NCBI RefSeq assembly: GCF_022662475.1 | Contig: NZ_JAKNQQ010000002.1 | Coordinates: 1 to 64,000 of the forward strand | Direction: 5' to 3' | Length of the DNA: 64,000 nt | DNA from: Sphingomonas sp. TREG-RG-20F-R18-01 | Lineage (GTDB): Bacteria; Pseudomonadota; Alphaproteobacteria; Sphingomonadales; Sphingomonadaceae | Shown: positions 52,238 to 61,098 of the stretch, piece by piece | How positions within the stretch are numbered: position 1 is the stretch's first letter | Layout of the letters: each line of letters starts with the position of its first letter | Program-made: the position numbers and the translations under genes | The notes under the pieces: model-generated | Seen by the model: the letters and a program-made list of their open reading frames with translations, nothing else | Database searches by the model: none | What the model was told of the DNA's origin: nothing

Positions 52238-53278
52238 ATGACAACGAATTACACAATCTACCTGGTCAACCAGATGAACTATCAACAGAATTTCTGGCTG
52301 TTCCTGACGCCCCCGCAGGAACTGGCCGGCGACCCGACCGTCTACGCCAATTCGAGCGTCTCCCTGGCCATCGACCCGAACGATCCCTCGACCAATTCCT
52401 TCACGGTACCGGTGCAATATGTCGTCGCAGCGGGTGCCAGCAACAACGCGGTCGGGCTGAACGTACAGATCAATTCGACGATCTCCCAGGACAGCGACCT
52501 GACCCAGACCTGGGATGCCGTTTATGCCAACGTGCCGCCGAACAAGGGCCCCAAGCTGACGCTGGACGCTGCCGCTGCCCCCGCCAATACGATCAAGATA
52601 TCGACCAACCCCTTCGATCAGGCCAGCAACGAAGCGCTGAACTGGTATGCGAGCCAGTCGTTTGGTATCCAGACGATGGCCGGGTTCATCGGCATGACGT
52701 GGTCGCCGACGCCAAACCAGAGCCGTACGCTGACCCCCCAACTGAAGTTCTATGTCAGTGCCGGGACCTACGGTGAATCGACGCTGGCCGACTGGACGCA
52801 GGTCAGCAACGACGCTGCGCAACTCTCCGTGCCGTCCTCGTTCAGCAATTTTGCAGCTACGGTGACGCTGCTCAACAACGGAACTTGGAGCGTCACCCCC
52901 GGCAAGCCGACCAGCCTCGCGCTGCTCGACGACCTGTCGCTGCTCACGTCTGCGCGCATTCGGGAACTCACCGCCGTAGCCTATCTGTCCGACGGAACCG
53001 TTCAGCAAGACCTCGTCACGGCCGTGACTTGGCCTCCTATGAGCGCGAATCCCGCTGTCGCGGAAGATGCGATCCTGAGCGGCACGATCACGGTGCTGAC
53101 GGCACTCGCCGCCGGATTCCTCTACTTCACGATGAGCGGCGTTACCTTCAACGTCACCAGCAGTACCGATGGCGCAACCAGCGTCAATTTTACCTATAAC
53201 GGAGCGCTGTCCGCGCAAGCGGTCAAGGATATCGTCGTAGCGGGCGCAAACGCGATCTTTCATTCGCAAAAGCCATAA
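52238..53278 (+). CDS. Orphan beta-rich protein A, function unknown
   Basis: A 346-residue protein with no Cys, no signal peptide (it starts MTTNYTIYLVNQMNY) and a high share of Ser, Thr, Asn, Ala and Val. Alternating polar/hydrophobic stretches such as SVSLAIDPN, SFTVPVQYVV and LKFYVSAG suggest many beta strands; residues 282-305 (GTITVLTALAAGFLYFTMSG) are hydrophobic enough for one membrane segment or a buried core. GGAGG precedes the ATG. The next orphan gene follows after ten bases. Hand-counted GC of sampled 60-base lines is 53-58 percent, against 63-75 percent for sampled lines nearby. I cannot assign a family. Confidence 0.75.
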   Translation: MTTNYTIYLVNQMNYQQNFWLFLTPPQELAGDPTVYANSSVSLAIDPNDPSTNSFTVPVQYVVAAGASNNAVGLNVQINSTISQDSDLTQTWDAVYANVPPNKGPKLTLDAAAAPANTIKISTNPFDQASNEALNWYASQSFGIQTMAGFIGMTWSPTPNQSRTLTPQLKFYVSAGTYGESTLADWTQVSNDAAQLSVPSSFSNFAATVTLLNNGTWSVTPGKPTSLALLDDLSLLTSARIRELTAVAYLSDGTVQQDLVTAVTWPPMSANPAVAEDAILSGTITVLTALAAGFLYFTMSGVTFNVTSSTDGATSVNFTYNGALSAQAVKDIVVAGANAIFHSQKP

Positions 53279-53288
53279 GCGGCGGACG

Positions 53289-53987
53289 ATGGACACGACG
53301 GCGGGCTCGGATGCGACGGGCCAGCCGTTCGCCATCACGCCGGCCGACCGGGCAGATGCCCGCCGCCGCTTTCCGCCAGTAACCGCGACGTCGACGTTCG
53401 CGGCTACTGGCGGAACGTCGGTGACCACCGTCGAGATCGTCGCGGAGGTGGACTATGCGATCCCGCTCGTCGCAACCTTCGCCGCCGCGAGCCCCATCCC
53501 GCAGTCAGGGCAGCAGATGGTCGCGGCGCTGCAGACCGTCGACACCAAGGTCTATATCGATTTCAACCGGGATCTGCCGCTGTGGTGGTTCGCCGCCGCC
53601 TACAAGACGGGGGAAATCGCGGCGAACACCGCGACCTACGTCTATACCAGCGATGCCGACGTGTTCAGTCTCGCGCTTACCCCGTCGATCACCCTCACCC
53701 ACGACAGCGCCGGCTGGAAGATGCCGGTCTATGACGGGACGCAATATGCCGTGACCATCGGTTTCGGGCTTGGCACCAGCCTGGTCTTCTTCGCCTATGC
53801 CGTGCCCGCCAGCCCCAATGCCACCGTGTTGGTCAACGCGGGCGGCTATGTGCTTGCTCAGTCCAGCGGCACGCAGACGATCGGCGACCCCGTCACCAAC
53901 AGCCAGACGGCGTGGTCGATGCCGCTTGGTGACACATATCTACTGACCTTCGACTCCACCGGCACGGGTACGCTGACGACGACCTGA
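53289..53987 (+). CDS. Orphan beta-rich protein B, function unknown
   Basis: A 232-residue protein, Cys-free and without a signal peptide. The N-terminal 45 residues are polar and probably flexible (ITPADRADARRRFPPV); the rest looks like beta strands rich in Thr, Ala, Val and Tyr (KVYIDFNRDLPLWWFAAAY, TQYAVTIGFGLGTSLVFFAY), ending TFDSTGTGTLTTT. Spacing of ten bases from protein A implies one operon and a joint function. Aromatic and Gly/Thr content is similar in both. Convergent with aspartokinase (35-bp gap). Confidence 0.75.
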   Translation: MDTTAGSDATGQPFAITPADRADARRRFPPVTATSTFAATGGTSVTTVEIVAEVDYAIPLVATFAAASPIPQSGQQMVAALQTVDTKVYIDFNRDLPLWWFAAAYKTGEIAANTATYVYTSDADVFSLALTPSITLTHDSAGWKMPVYDGTQYAVTIGFGLGTSLVFFAYAVPASPNATVLVNAGGYVLAQSSGTQTIGDPVTNSQTAWSMPLGDTYLLTFDSTGTGTLTTT

Positions 53988-54022
53988 GCCTTTCCCCCTC
54001 GCGCCACCGCAGGCCGCACGCT

Positions 54023-55282
54023 TCAGGCCGCATCCTCCGCATCCAGCCCGTAGGCCGTGTGCAGCACGCGCACCGCAAGCTCGGTGTAATCCTCCTCGAT
54101 CAGCACCGAGACCTTGATCTCGCTGGTCGAGATCGCCTGGATGTTGATCCCGCGCTCGCCGAGCGTCGAGAACATCGTCGAGGCGACACCCGCATGGCTG
54201 CGCATTCCGACGCCGACGACCGAGATCTTGGCGACGCGCGTGTCGTGCACCAGCTCGCTGAAGCCGATTTCGCCACGCCCCTGGTTGAGCACCTCGATCG
54301 ACCGCGCGAGGTCGGCGGCGGGCACGGTGAAGGTCACGTCGGTCGATCCCGCCGCATGCGCGATGTTCTGGATGATCATGTCGACGTTGATGTTCGCCCT
54401 GGCGAGCGGCGCGAAGATCGCCGCCACCGCGCCGGGCTTGTCGGGCACCGCGATCAGCGTGATCTTGGCCTCGTTCTTGTCGTGCGCGATGCCGGTGATG
54501 AGCTGGCGTTCCATATCGTCGATCTCCTCTTCGCCCACGATCATCGTGCCGGGTAATGTATCCGCCATCGGTGCGTCCTCGCCGGTGAAGGACGACAGAA
54601 CCTGGACGCGGACGCCTTCCTTCATCGCAAGGCCGACCGAGCGGGTCTGCAACACCTTCGCGCCGACGCTGGCGAGTTCCAGCATCTCCTCATAGGTGAC
54701 CTTCTTGAGTTTGCGCGCGCGCGGCACGATCCGCGGGTCGGTGGTGTAGACGCCGTCGACGTCGGTGTAGATGTCGCAGCGGTCCGCCTTCATCGCCGCC
54801 GCCATTGCGACGGCCGATGTATCCGATCCGCCCCGCCCGAGCGTGGTGACCCGGCCGTCGGCGTCGACGCCCTGGAATCCCGGGATCACCGCAACTTCGC
54901 CCGCGGCGAGGCTCGCGTCGAGCGCGGCCATGTCGATATGCTCGATCCGTGCCGACGCGTGCGCGTCCGACGTCGCGATCGGCAATTGCCAGCCGAGCCA
55001 GCTCCGCGCGGGCACGCCCGCCGCCTGGAGCGCGATCGCGAGCAACCCGCTGGTGATCTGTTCGCCCGCCGAGACAACGACGTCATATTCGCGCGCATCG
55101 TACAGCGACGACGCCTCGCGGCAGAAGCCGACCAGCCGGTCGGTCTCGCCCGCCATCGCCGAGACGACGACCGCGACCTGGTTGCCCGCCGTGACTTCGC
55201 GTTTCACCCGCGCGGCGACCGAGCGGATCCGCTCGATCCCGGCCATCGAGGTGCCGCCGAATTTCATCACGATACGTGCCAT
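54023..55282 (-). CDS. lysC: Aspartate kinase
   Basis: A 419-residue monofunctional aspartokinase: N-terminal kinase domain with MKFGGTSMAG (residues 6-15), GRGGSDTSAVA and the YTDVDGVYTTDPR loop, then two ACT domains (about 275-340 and 350-415) for lysine/threonine feedback. It phosphorylates aspartate for Lys, Met, Thr and diaminopimelate synthesis. The start at 55282 gives MARIVMKFGG; the upstream reading to 55774 overlaps ubiG. Divergent from ubiG. Confidence 0.96.
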   Translation of the reverse strand: MARIVMKFGGTSMAGIERIRSVAARVKREVTAGNQVAVVVSAMAGETDRLVGFCREASSLYDAREYDVVVSAGEQITSGLLAIALQAAGVPARSWLGWQLPIATSDAHASARIEHIDMAALDASLAAGEVAVIPGFQGVDADGRVTTLGRGGSDTSAVAMAAAMKADRCDIYTDVDGVYTTDPRIVPRARKLKKVTYEEMLELASVGAKVLQTRSVGLAMKEGVRVQVLSSFTGEDAPMADTLPGTMIVGEEEIDDMERQLITGIAHDKNEAKITLIAVPDKPGAVAAIFAPLARANINVDMIIQNIAHAAGSTDVTFTVPAADLARSIEVLNQGRGEIGFSELVHDTRVAKISVVGVGMRSHAGVASTMFSTLGERGINIQAISTSEIKVSVLIEEDYTELAVRVLHTAYGLDAEDAA

Positions 55283-55348
55283 GGTCCGGGTCACGAAGTC
55301 CTTGGGGTGGGGCTTGGGGTATTGGGGTGGTCCTGATAGAAAGCGGGT

Positions 55349-56089
55349 ATGAATAGCGCAACCGTAACGTCTGTAACCACTATCGACCCGGCCGAGGCCA
55401 AACACTTCGGCGCGATGGCGGCCGAGTGGTGGGATCCCAAGGGCTCGTCCGCGATGCTCCACCGGCTCAACCCGGTGCGGCTGGGATATCTGCGCACGCA
55501 GATCGACACGCAGTGGCATGGCGACGAGACGGGGTTCACGCCCCTCGCCGGCAAGCGCGCGCTCGATGTCGGGTGCGGCGCGGGGCTGCTGTGCGAACCG
55601 CTCGCACGGCTGGGCGCGGACGTCACCGGGCTCGATGCGGCGGCGGAGAATATCGCGGCGGCGCAGATCCATGCGGCCGCGTCGGGGCTTTCGATCGACT
55701 ATCGCACCGGCAGCGTCGAGGATCTCGCCGATGCGACCTATGATCTCGTCACCAGCCTGGAGGTGATCGAACATGTCACCGATCCGGCGGGGTTCGTCAC
55801 GGGCCTCGCGCGCGCGCTTGCGCCGGGCGGACTGCTGGTGCTGTCGACGCCGAACCGGACCGCGCTGTCACGGCTCGCGCTGATCACTTTCGCCGAGGGG
55901 AGCGGTACGATCCCGCGCGGGACGCACGACTGGAACAAGTTTTTGACGCCGGACGAGCTGACCCCATTGGTCGAGGCGGCGGGCTTGCGCGTGATCGACG
56001 TGCGCGGGCTGGCGTTTTCGGTCGCCAAGGGATTCGTGTTGAGCGACGATACCGGGCTCGATTATTTCGTGACGGCGGTGCGCGACTGA
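55349..56089 (+). CDS. ubiG: Ubiquinone biosynthesis O-methyltransferase
   Basis: A 246-residue SAM-dependent methyltransferase that does both O-methylations in ubiquinone synthesis. SAM motif I LDVGCGAGLLCEPLARLGADVTGLD (residues 72-96), the EWWDPKGSSAMLHRLNPVRLGYL N-terminal signature, and STPNRTALSR with the post-motif region. Length matches the family. Divergent from lysC, sharing a 66-bp promoter region. Confidence 0.95.
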   Translation: MNSATVTSVTTIDPAEAKHFGAMAAEWWDPKGSSAMLHRLNPVRLGYLRTQIDTQWHGDETGFTPLAGKRALDVGCGAGLLCEPLARLGADVTGLDAAAENIAAAQIHAAASGLSIDYRTGSVEDLADATYDLVTSLEVIEHVTDPAGFVTGLARALAPGGLLVLSTPNRTALSRLALITFAEGSGTIPRGTHDWNKFLTPDELTPLVEAAGLRVIDVRGLAFSVAKGFVLSDDTGLDYFVTAVRD

Positions 56090-56120
56090 GGGGGACGCGC
56101 TTTCGTGTTCCTCCTGGCGG

Positions 56121-56228
56121 CACCACCCCGGCGAAGGCCGGGGCCCAATAGAGGGACGGTAGCGGCGGCTGCTGCGCTTCAACAACGCGGACATTTCGCT
56201 TGGGCCCCGGCCTTCGTCGGGGTGGTAC
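56121..56228. repeat. Inverted repeat, CCCCGGCGAAGGCCGGGG family
   Basis: Arms ACCACCCCGGCGAAGGCCGG... (56123 onward) and ...GGCCTTCGTCGGGGTGGTAC (to about 56228) pair with one mismatch over about 27 bases, with a 50-bp loop. It lies in the convergent gap between ubiG and the osmoprotectant transporter gene. Confidence 0.88.
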
Positions 56229-56314
56229 CCTAGACTAGCGTGATGATCCGGCATTCCCGCCTGCGGTGAATTGCGCGTCACCGCCAGCAGCACCCGCACC
56301 CCACCGTGAGCAAA

Positions 56315-57856
56315 TTACCGCGCCACCCCGATCGTCCGCCCCAGCCACCGCGCCGCCGCCTCCGGCGACGCCTTGGCGTCATCGCGGTCCACCTGGTAAT
56401 TCGCCGTGCGCATCGCGTCGACCGACACGCGCCCGATCAACGGCTGCACCGCCGCGAGGAACTTCGCGTCGTGCGCATGTGCCTTGCCCACCAGCACGAT
56501 CGCATCATACCCCGGGATCGCCCCGCGCGGATCGCTCAGCACGGTCAGGTGCTGCGCCGCGATCCGCCCGTCGGAGGAAAACGCCGAAATCACGTCCGCC
56601 TGCCCGCTCTCCAGCGCGCGATACATGAAACTCGGGCTATACGCGTGCGCGCTGCCGAAACGGATCGGATAGGCGCGCTGGATCGCGGCCCACTCGGGGC
56701 GTTCGAGGAACTCGAGGTCCGCCCCGAACGTCAACCCCGGCGCCGCGCGCACCAGATCATCGAGCGACACCAGCCCGCGTTCCCGCGCCGCATTCCCCCG
56801 CATCGCAAAGGCGTAGGCATTCTCGAACCCCAATGACCCGAGCACCTTCACGCCCGATGTCCGCGCGCTCCACGCACCGATCGCCGACACCATCGCCGTG
56901 CGCTTCGGCGTGTCGCGGCGCTTCATCTCGTTGGTCCAGATCGTGCCCGCATAATCGACGTAGATATCGATCGCGCCCGAGCTGACCGCGCCATAGATTA
57001 CCGCCGAGCCGAGCCCGTCGCGATACCGGACCTTGTAGCCGGCCTGCTCGAGCCGATCGCCGATCAGCCGCGCGAGGATATATTGCTCCGAAAAGTTCTT
57101 CGCGCCGATCGTGACGACGCTCCCGCTGGTCGGCCACAGCGGCGCGAGCGCAAGCAGCACCCCCGCGATCAGCACGCCCCCCGCCCCCAGCGCGACCCCG
57201 CGCCGCCGCCGCGCGATCGACCGCTCGATCAGCCCGAGCAGCGCATCCACCGCAAGCGCCAGCGCCGCCGCGCTGAAACACCCGGCGAGCACCAAGGCCC
57301 AGTTCTGCGTCTGGAGTCCGGCGAAGATCATGTCGCCGAGGCTTGGCTGGCCGACCGTGGTCGACAGCGTCGCCGCGCCGATCGTCCACACCGCCGCGGT
57401 CCGGATTCCCGCCATCAGCACGGGGGCTACGAGCGGGGCCTCGACCAGCCGCAGTTTCTGCCACGCCGTCATCCCGACGCCATCCGCCGCCTCGATCACG
57501 GCGGGGTCGATCCCCGCGAGCCCGGTGACGCCATTGCGCAGGATCGGCAGCACCGCATACAGCGACAGCGCGAGCAGCGACGGCAGGAACCCCAGCGCGG
57601 GGATGCCGCCGCCGACGAGCCCCGACAGGAACAGCAGCAGCGGGTAGAACAACGCGAGCAGCGCGAGACTCGGGATCGTCTGGATCAGGCTCGCGATGCC
57701 GAGCGTCCAGCGCGCGACGGCTGGCGACCGCGCCGACCAGATCGCAAGCGGCAGGCTGATCGCGAGCCCGAGGATCAGCGCGGCGGCGGACAGCAGCAGA
57801 TGCGCCGCGAGCAGATCGGGCACGCGCGTCATCGCCTCGAGGAACGGGCCGGTCAT
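56315..57856 (-). CDS. Osmoprotectant ABC transporter permease fused to substrate-binding protein
   Basis: A 513-residue fusion. Residues 1-210 are an ABC permease with about five to six helices (loop EAADGVGMTAWQKLRLVEAPL is the EAA motif contacting the ATPase). Residues about 240-513 are an OpuAC-type binding domain (VTIGAKNFSEQYILARL, VDYAGTIWTNEM, SGQADVISAFSSDGRI) preceded by a hydrophobic linker. It imports choline, glycine betaine or a related compound. The ATG at 57856 overlaps the ATPase stop by four bases, so the two genes are coupled. Confidence 0.92.
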   Translation of the reverse strand: MTGPFLEAMTRVPDLLAAHLLLSAAALILGLAISLPLAIWSARSPAVARWTLGIASLIQTIPSLALLALFYPLLLFLSGLVGGGIPALGFLPSLLALSLYAVLPILRNGVTGLAGIDPAVIEAADGVGMTAWQKLRLVEAPLVAPVLMAGIRTAAVWTIGAATLSTTVGQPSLGDMIFAGLQTQNWALVLAGCFSAAALALAVDALLGLIERSIARRRRGVALGAGGVLIAGVLLALAPLWPTSGSVVTIGAKNFSEQYILARLIGDRLEQAGYKVRYRDGLGSAVIYGAVSSGAIDIYVDYAGTIWTNEMKRRDTPKRTAMVSAIGAWSARTSGVKVLGSLGFENAYAFAMRGNAARERGLVSLDDLVRAAPGLTFGADLEFLERPEWAAIQRAYPIRFGSAHAYSPSFMYRALESGQADVISAFSSDGRIAAQHLTVLSDPRGAIPGYDAIVLVGKAHAHDAKFLAAVQPLIGRVSVDAMRTANYQVDRDDAKASPEAAARWLGRTIGVAR

Positions 57857-58641
57857 GCCGCTTCGCCCGCCAGTGCGCGCATCCGCTGCGCCTGATCGCG
57901 CGGTACCGCGACCAGCGCCTGCGCGACCGGCCCGCCCGCGCCTTCGAGCAACGCGCGCGGCGTTTCGTCCGCGGCGATCCGGCCTGCATCCATCACCAGC
58001 ACGCGATCGGCGAGGATCAGCGCCTCCGCCATGTCGTGCGTCACCATGATCGTGGTGAGCCTGAGCCGGTCGTGCAGCGCGCGGATCGCATGCCCCAACT
58101 GGTCGCGCGTCACCGGGTCGAGCGCGCCGAACGGTTCGTCCATCAGCATCAGCCCCGGCGCGGTCGCGAGCGCGCGCGCGACACCGACCCGCTGGCGCTG
58201 CCCGCCCGACAAGGCATCGGGGAGCCGCGTGGCAACCGCGCGAGGCAGATCGACCAGGTCGAGCAACGCGCCGACGCGGTCCGCATCGTGGCCGTCGCCG
58301 CCCGCCAGCCGCAACCCGATCGCGATGTTCTCGGCGACCGTCATATGCGGGAATAAACCAATGTTTTGAAAGACATAACCGATTTTCCGCCGCAGCACCG
58401 GCGCGGGCTCGTCCGCAACGTTTGCGCCAGCGATGCGTGTGCAACCTTCGCTTGGTTCGATCAGCCGGTTGATCATCTTGAGCAACGTCGATTTGCCCGA
58501 CCCCGAGCTGCCGACCAAGGCGACGAAGCTGCCGCCCGCGATCTCGACCGAGACGCGATCGACCGCCACGGTCCCGCCGGAATAGCGTTTGGAGACGGCG
58601 TCGAACGCGACGGTCGGGCCGGAAGGGGGGGATTGCACCAT
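57853..58641 (-). CDS. Osmoprotectant ABC transporter ATP-binding protein
   Basis: A 262-residue ATPase of the ProV/OpuBA branch: Walker A GSSGSGKST (about residues 43-51), Q-loop FQNIG, signature LSGGQRQRVGVARAL, Walker B LMLMDEPFGALDP and H-loop VTHD. It energises the fused permease/binding protein downstream. No CBS domains. Start at 58641 (MVQSPPSGP); the ribosome binding site is weak and the upstream in-frame sequence is repeat DNA. Confidence 0.92.
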   Translation of the reverse strand: MVQSPPSGPTVAFDAVSKRYSGGTVAVDRVSVEIAGGSFVALVGSSGSGKSTLLKMINRLIEPSEGCTRIAGANVADEPAPVLRRKIGYVFQNIGLFPHMTVAENIAIGLRLAGGDGHDADRVGALLDLVDLPRAVATRLPDALSGGQRQRVGVARALATAPGLMLMDEPFGALDPVTRDQLGHAIRALHDRLRLTTIMVTHDMAEALILADRVLVMDAGRIAADETPRALLEGAGGPVAQALVAVPRDQAQRMRALAGEAA

Positions 58642-58700
58642 TGCGATGCTTGTGCGGGACGGTTCAGCGGGCGTCAAACCCGTTGCGGGCCATGCGTAAA

Positions 58701-58820
58701 CTTCCCCTTCCCCGGCGAAGGCGGGGGCCCAGCAGCGAAGGTCGATGTAATCCGGGCGCAGCACCCGATAATAACCCGGCCCGCTCTTGGGCCTCGGCCT
58801 TCGCCGGGGAAGCGAAGGAG
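58701..58820. repeat. Inverted repeat, CCCCGGCGAAGGC family
   Basis: Arms CTTCCCCTTCCCCGGCGAAG... (58701 onward) and ...CTTCGCCGGGGAAGCGAAGG (to about 58820) face each other across a roughly 75-bp loop with some mismatches. Located in the divergent region between the osmoprotectant transporter and the SDR gene. Confidence 0.82.
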
Positions 58821-58954
58821 GAACATCCCTAACCGCCCCCGCAAACCGCGTACCGACCCGGGCTTGTCCCCGGGCCCGCCATGCCGCAGACTCTCCGCCA
58901 TAGCCCGTGCGGCCCGGTTCAGCGGGACACGTCGGGCATACAAAGGGGAATGGG

Positions 58955-59749
58955 ATGCAAAAGGCGATCTTCATCACCGGCGGCGGCTCGGGCATCGGGC
59001 AGGCGACGGCAAAGCTGTTCGCCGGCAAGGGCTGGCGCGTCGGGCTCGCCGACGTCAACCGGCAGGGCCTCGCCGACACCGCCGCGCTGCTCCCGCCGGA
59101 CATGGCCGAAACCTATGTCATGGACGTGCGCGACCGCGACGCTTGGGTCGCGAGCCTCGACGCATTCGTCGCGACCACCGGGGGGCGGCTCGACGTGCTG
59201 TTCAACAATGCGGGGATCGGCACGGGCGGGCCGATCGCCGAGATGCGCTTCGAGGATCTCGACCGGGTCGTCGCGATCAACCTCGTCGGCGTGCTCAACG
59301 GCGCGAAGATCGGCTACGCCTATCTCGCGCGGACGCAAGGGTCGTGCCTGCTCAACACCGCGTCCGCCTCGGCGATCTACGGGTCGTCCGGGCTGCCGGT
59401 CTACTCCGCGACCAAGTTCGGCGTCCGCGCGCTGACCGAGGCGCTCGACGGCGAATGGTACGCCGCGGGCGTGAAGGTGCGCGACATCGTCCCGAGCTTC
59501 ATCGACACCCCGTTGCTCCATGCGCCCGCGGGCAACAGCAACCAGTCGATCCGCGACGTCGTGACCGGCGCGGGGCTCGAACTGACCGGGGTCGACCAGG
59601 TCGCGCAGGCGGCGTGGGATGCGGTGCATGGCAACCGCGTCCACACCTATGTCGGCAAGACCGCGGACCGCATGGCGTTCGCCGCACGCTGGTTGCCGGG
59701 GCGCCTGCGCAAGATGATGCGCCGGGGGATCGCGGCGGATCCGGGCTGA
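58955..59749 (+). CDS. SDR family oxidoreductase
   Basis: A 264-residue classical short-chain dehydrogenase: FITGGGSGIGQATAKLFAGKG (cofactor motif from residue 6), NNAGIG, catalytic Ser in ASASAIYG and VYSATKFGVRAL with the Tyr-Lys pair. AAAGGGGAA lies seven bases before the ATG at 58955; the longer reading from 58907 adds 16 residues without support. Substrate not evident. It stands alone. Confidence 0.9.
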   Translation: MQKAIFITGGGSGIGQATAKLFAGKGWRVGLADVNRQGLADTAALLPPDMAETYVMDVRDRDAWVASLDAFVATTGGRLDVLFNNAGIGTGGPIAEMRFEDLDRVVAINLVGVLNGAKIGYAYLARTQGSCLLNTASASAIYGSSGLPVYSATKFGVRALTEALDGEWYAAGVKVRDIVPSFIDTPLLHAPAGNSNQSIRDVVTGAGLELTGVDQVAQAAWDAVHGNRVHTYVGKTADRMAFAARWLPGRLRKMMRRGIAADPG

Positions 59750-59756
59750 CGCGCGG

Positions 59757-60050
59757 TCAGGCGACCAGCGCCTCGATCGCCTCCGCCATCGCGACGTCCT
59801 TGTGCGACAATCCGCCCGCGTCATGCGTGGTCAGCGCGATGTCGACGCGGTTCCACACGTTCGACCATTCGGGATGATGATCCGCCTTCTCCGCCAGCAA
59901 CGCCACCCGCGTCATGAACGCGAACGCCTCGCTGAAATCGGCGAAGGTGAAGCGCCGCGTGATCGCATCGCGCGATTCGTCATAATCCCATTCGTCGAGC
60001 CCATCGAGCGCGGCGGCCCGGTCTTCGTCGTTCAGCGGCTCCACGGTCAC
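59757..60050 (-). CDS. phhB: Pterin-4a-carbinolamine dehydratase
   Basis: A 97-residue PCD/DCoH protein. [23 protein letters not shown] (about 55-77) contains the catalytic His pair and the HPEW motif. The enzyme regenerates tetrahydrobiopterin after aromatic amino acid hydroxylation; no phenylalanine hydroxylase is in the window. Start ATG at 60050 ([12 protein letters not shown]). Convergent with the SDR (8 bp) and divergent from the zincin gene. Confidence 0.93.
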   Translation of the reverse strand: MTVEPLNDEDRAAALDGLDEWDYDESRDAITRRFTFADFSEAFAFMTRVALLAEKADHHPEWSNVWNRVDIALTTHDAGGLSHKDVAMAEAIEALVA

Positions 60051-60100
60051 TCATGCTCTCCTGCTGGCGCCAAGCGCGCCGTCGCCGTATGGCTTACCGC

Positions 60101-60508
60101 ATGGAGCAGACCGATCAACTCCCGCCCGACGCAGCGATGATCGAAGCGATCGCGCGCGCGACGATCGCCGGACTTCCGCCGGCGTTCCGCGCCCATCTCG
60201 GCGACGTGGTGCTGAGCGTCGAGGAGTTCGCCGACGACGCAACGCTCGACGCGCTGGGGATCGAGGATCCGTTCGACCTGTCGGGGGTCTATCACGGCCG
60301 CCCGATCGGCGAAAAATCGTCGATGGATACAGCCACCCTCCCCGATCGAATCCATTTGTATCGCCGCCCGATCCTCGACGAATGGGTCGACACCGGGGTC
60401 GGGCTCGCCGAGCTGGTCGCGCATGTCACGATCCATGAGATCGGGCATCATTTCGGCCTGTCCGATGCCGACATGCATGCGCTCGAAGAGTCGGCCGCGC
60501 CCCGGTGA
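60101..60508 (+). CDS. Zincin-like metallopeptidase family protein
   Basis: A 135-residue protein with HEIGHHFGLSDADMHALEE (HExxH plus a further His, residues about 112-130). This is the PF06262-like small zincin found beside cytochrome c maturation genes in alphaproteobacteria; its substrate is unknown. The stop overlaps the ccmA GTG start (GTGA). ATG at 60101 and 60089 are both possible; the former gives the better match. Confidence 0.85.
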   Translation: MEQTDQLPPDAAMIEAIARATIAGLPPAFRAHLGDVVLSVEEFADDATLDALGIEDPFDLSGVYHGRPIGEKSSMDTATLPDRIHLYRRPILDEWVDTGVGLAELVAHVTIHEIGHHFGLSDADMHALEESAAPR

Positions 60509-61098
60509 GCGACGCAGACGTGCTCGCTTTCTCGGGCGTCACCTGCGTGCGGGGCGGGCGGGTGCTGTTCGAATCGCTGTCCTTCACGCTCGCGCCCGGC
60601 GGGGCCGGGCTGGTCCGCGGGCCAAATGGCGTCGGCAAGTCGAGCCTGCTCCGCATCGCCGGCGGGCTGCTGCGGCCCGCTGACGGAACGGTCGCGCATC
60701 CCCCGACGCGTGCGCTGATGGCGGAGGCGCACGCGCTCGACCCTGCACGACGGCTGATCGACGCGCTCGCCTTCTGGGCGTCGCTCGATCCCGATCCCGG
60801 CGCACCGCGCGACCGTGCGGCGCGCGCGCTCGCAGCGGTTGATCTGGCGAACCTCGTCGAAGTCCCGGTGCGCCTGCTCTCGACCGGCCAACGTCGCCGT
60901 GCCGCACTTGCGCGGGTGGTGGCGAGCGGCGCGGCGTTGTGGTTGCTCGATGAACCCGCCAACGGGCTCGACACCGCAAGTGTCGGACTGCTCGAAACGC
61001 TGATCGCGACCCACCGCGCGAGCGGCGGGATCGCGCTGGTCGCGACGCATATGCCGCTCGCCCTGCCCGATGCGCAGCCGATCGCGCTCGCATGCTGA
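60505..61098 (+). CDS. ccmA: Heme exporter ATP-binding protein CcmA
   Basis: A 197-residue ATPase of the cytochrome c maturation system: Walker A GPNGVGKSS (about 39-47), signature STGQRRRAALAR, Walker B LWLLDEPANGLD. Short like other CcmA. GTG start at 60505 overlaps the zincin stop; its own stop overlaps the ccmB ATG by several bases. CcmA and CcmB with CcmC and CcmD release holo-CcmE; the other genes are not in the window. Confidence 0.93.
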   Translation: MSDADVLAFSGVTCVRGGRVLFESLSFTLAPGGAGLVRGPNGVGKSSLLRIAGGLLRPADGTVAHPPTRALMAEAHALDPARRLIDALAFWASLDPDPGAPRDRAARALAAVDLANLVEVPVRLLSTGQRRRAALARVVASGAALWLLDEPANGLDTASVGLLETLIATHRASGGIALVATHMPLALPDAQPIALAC

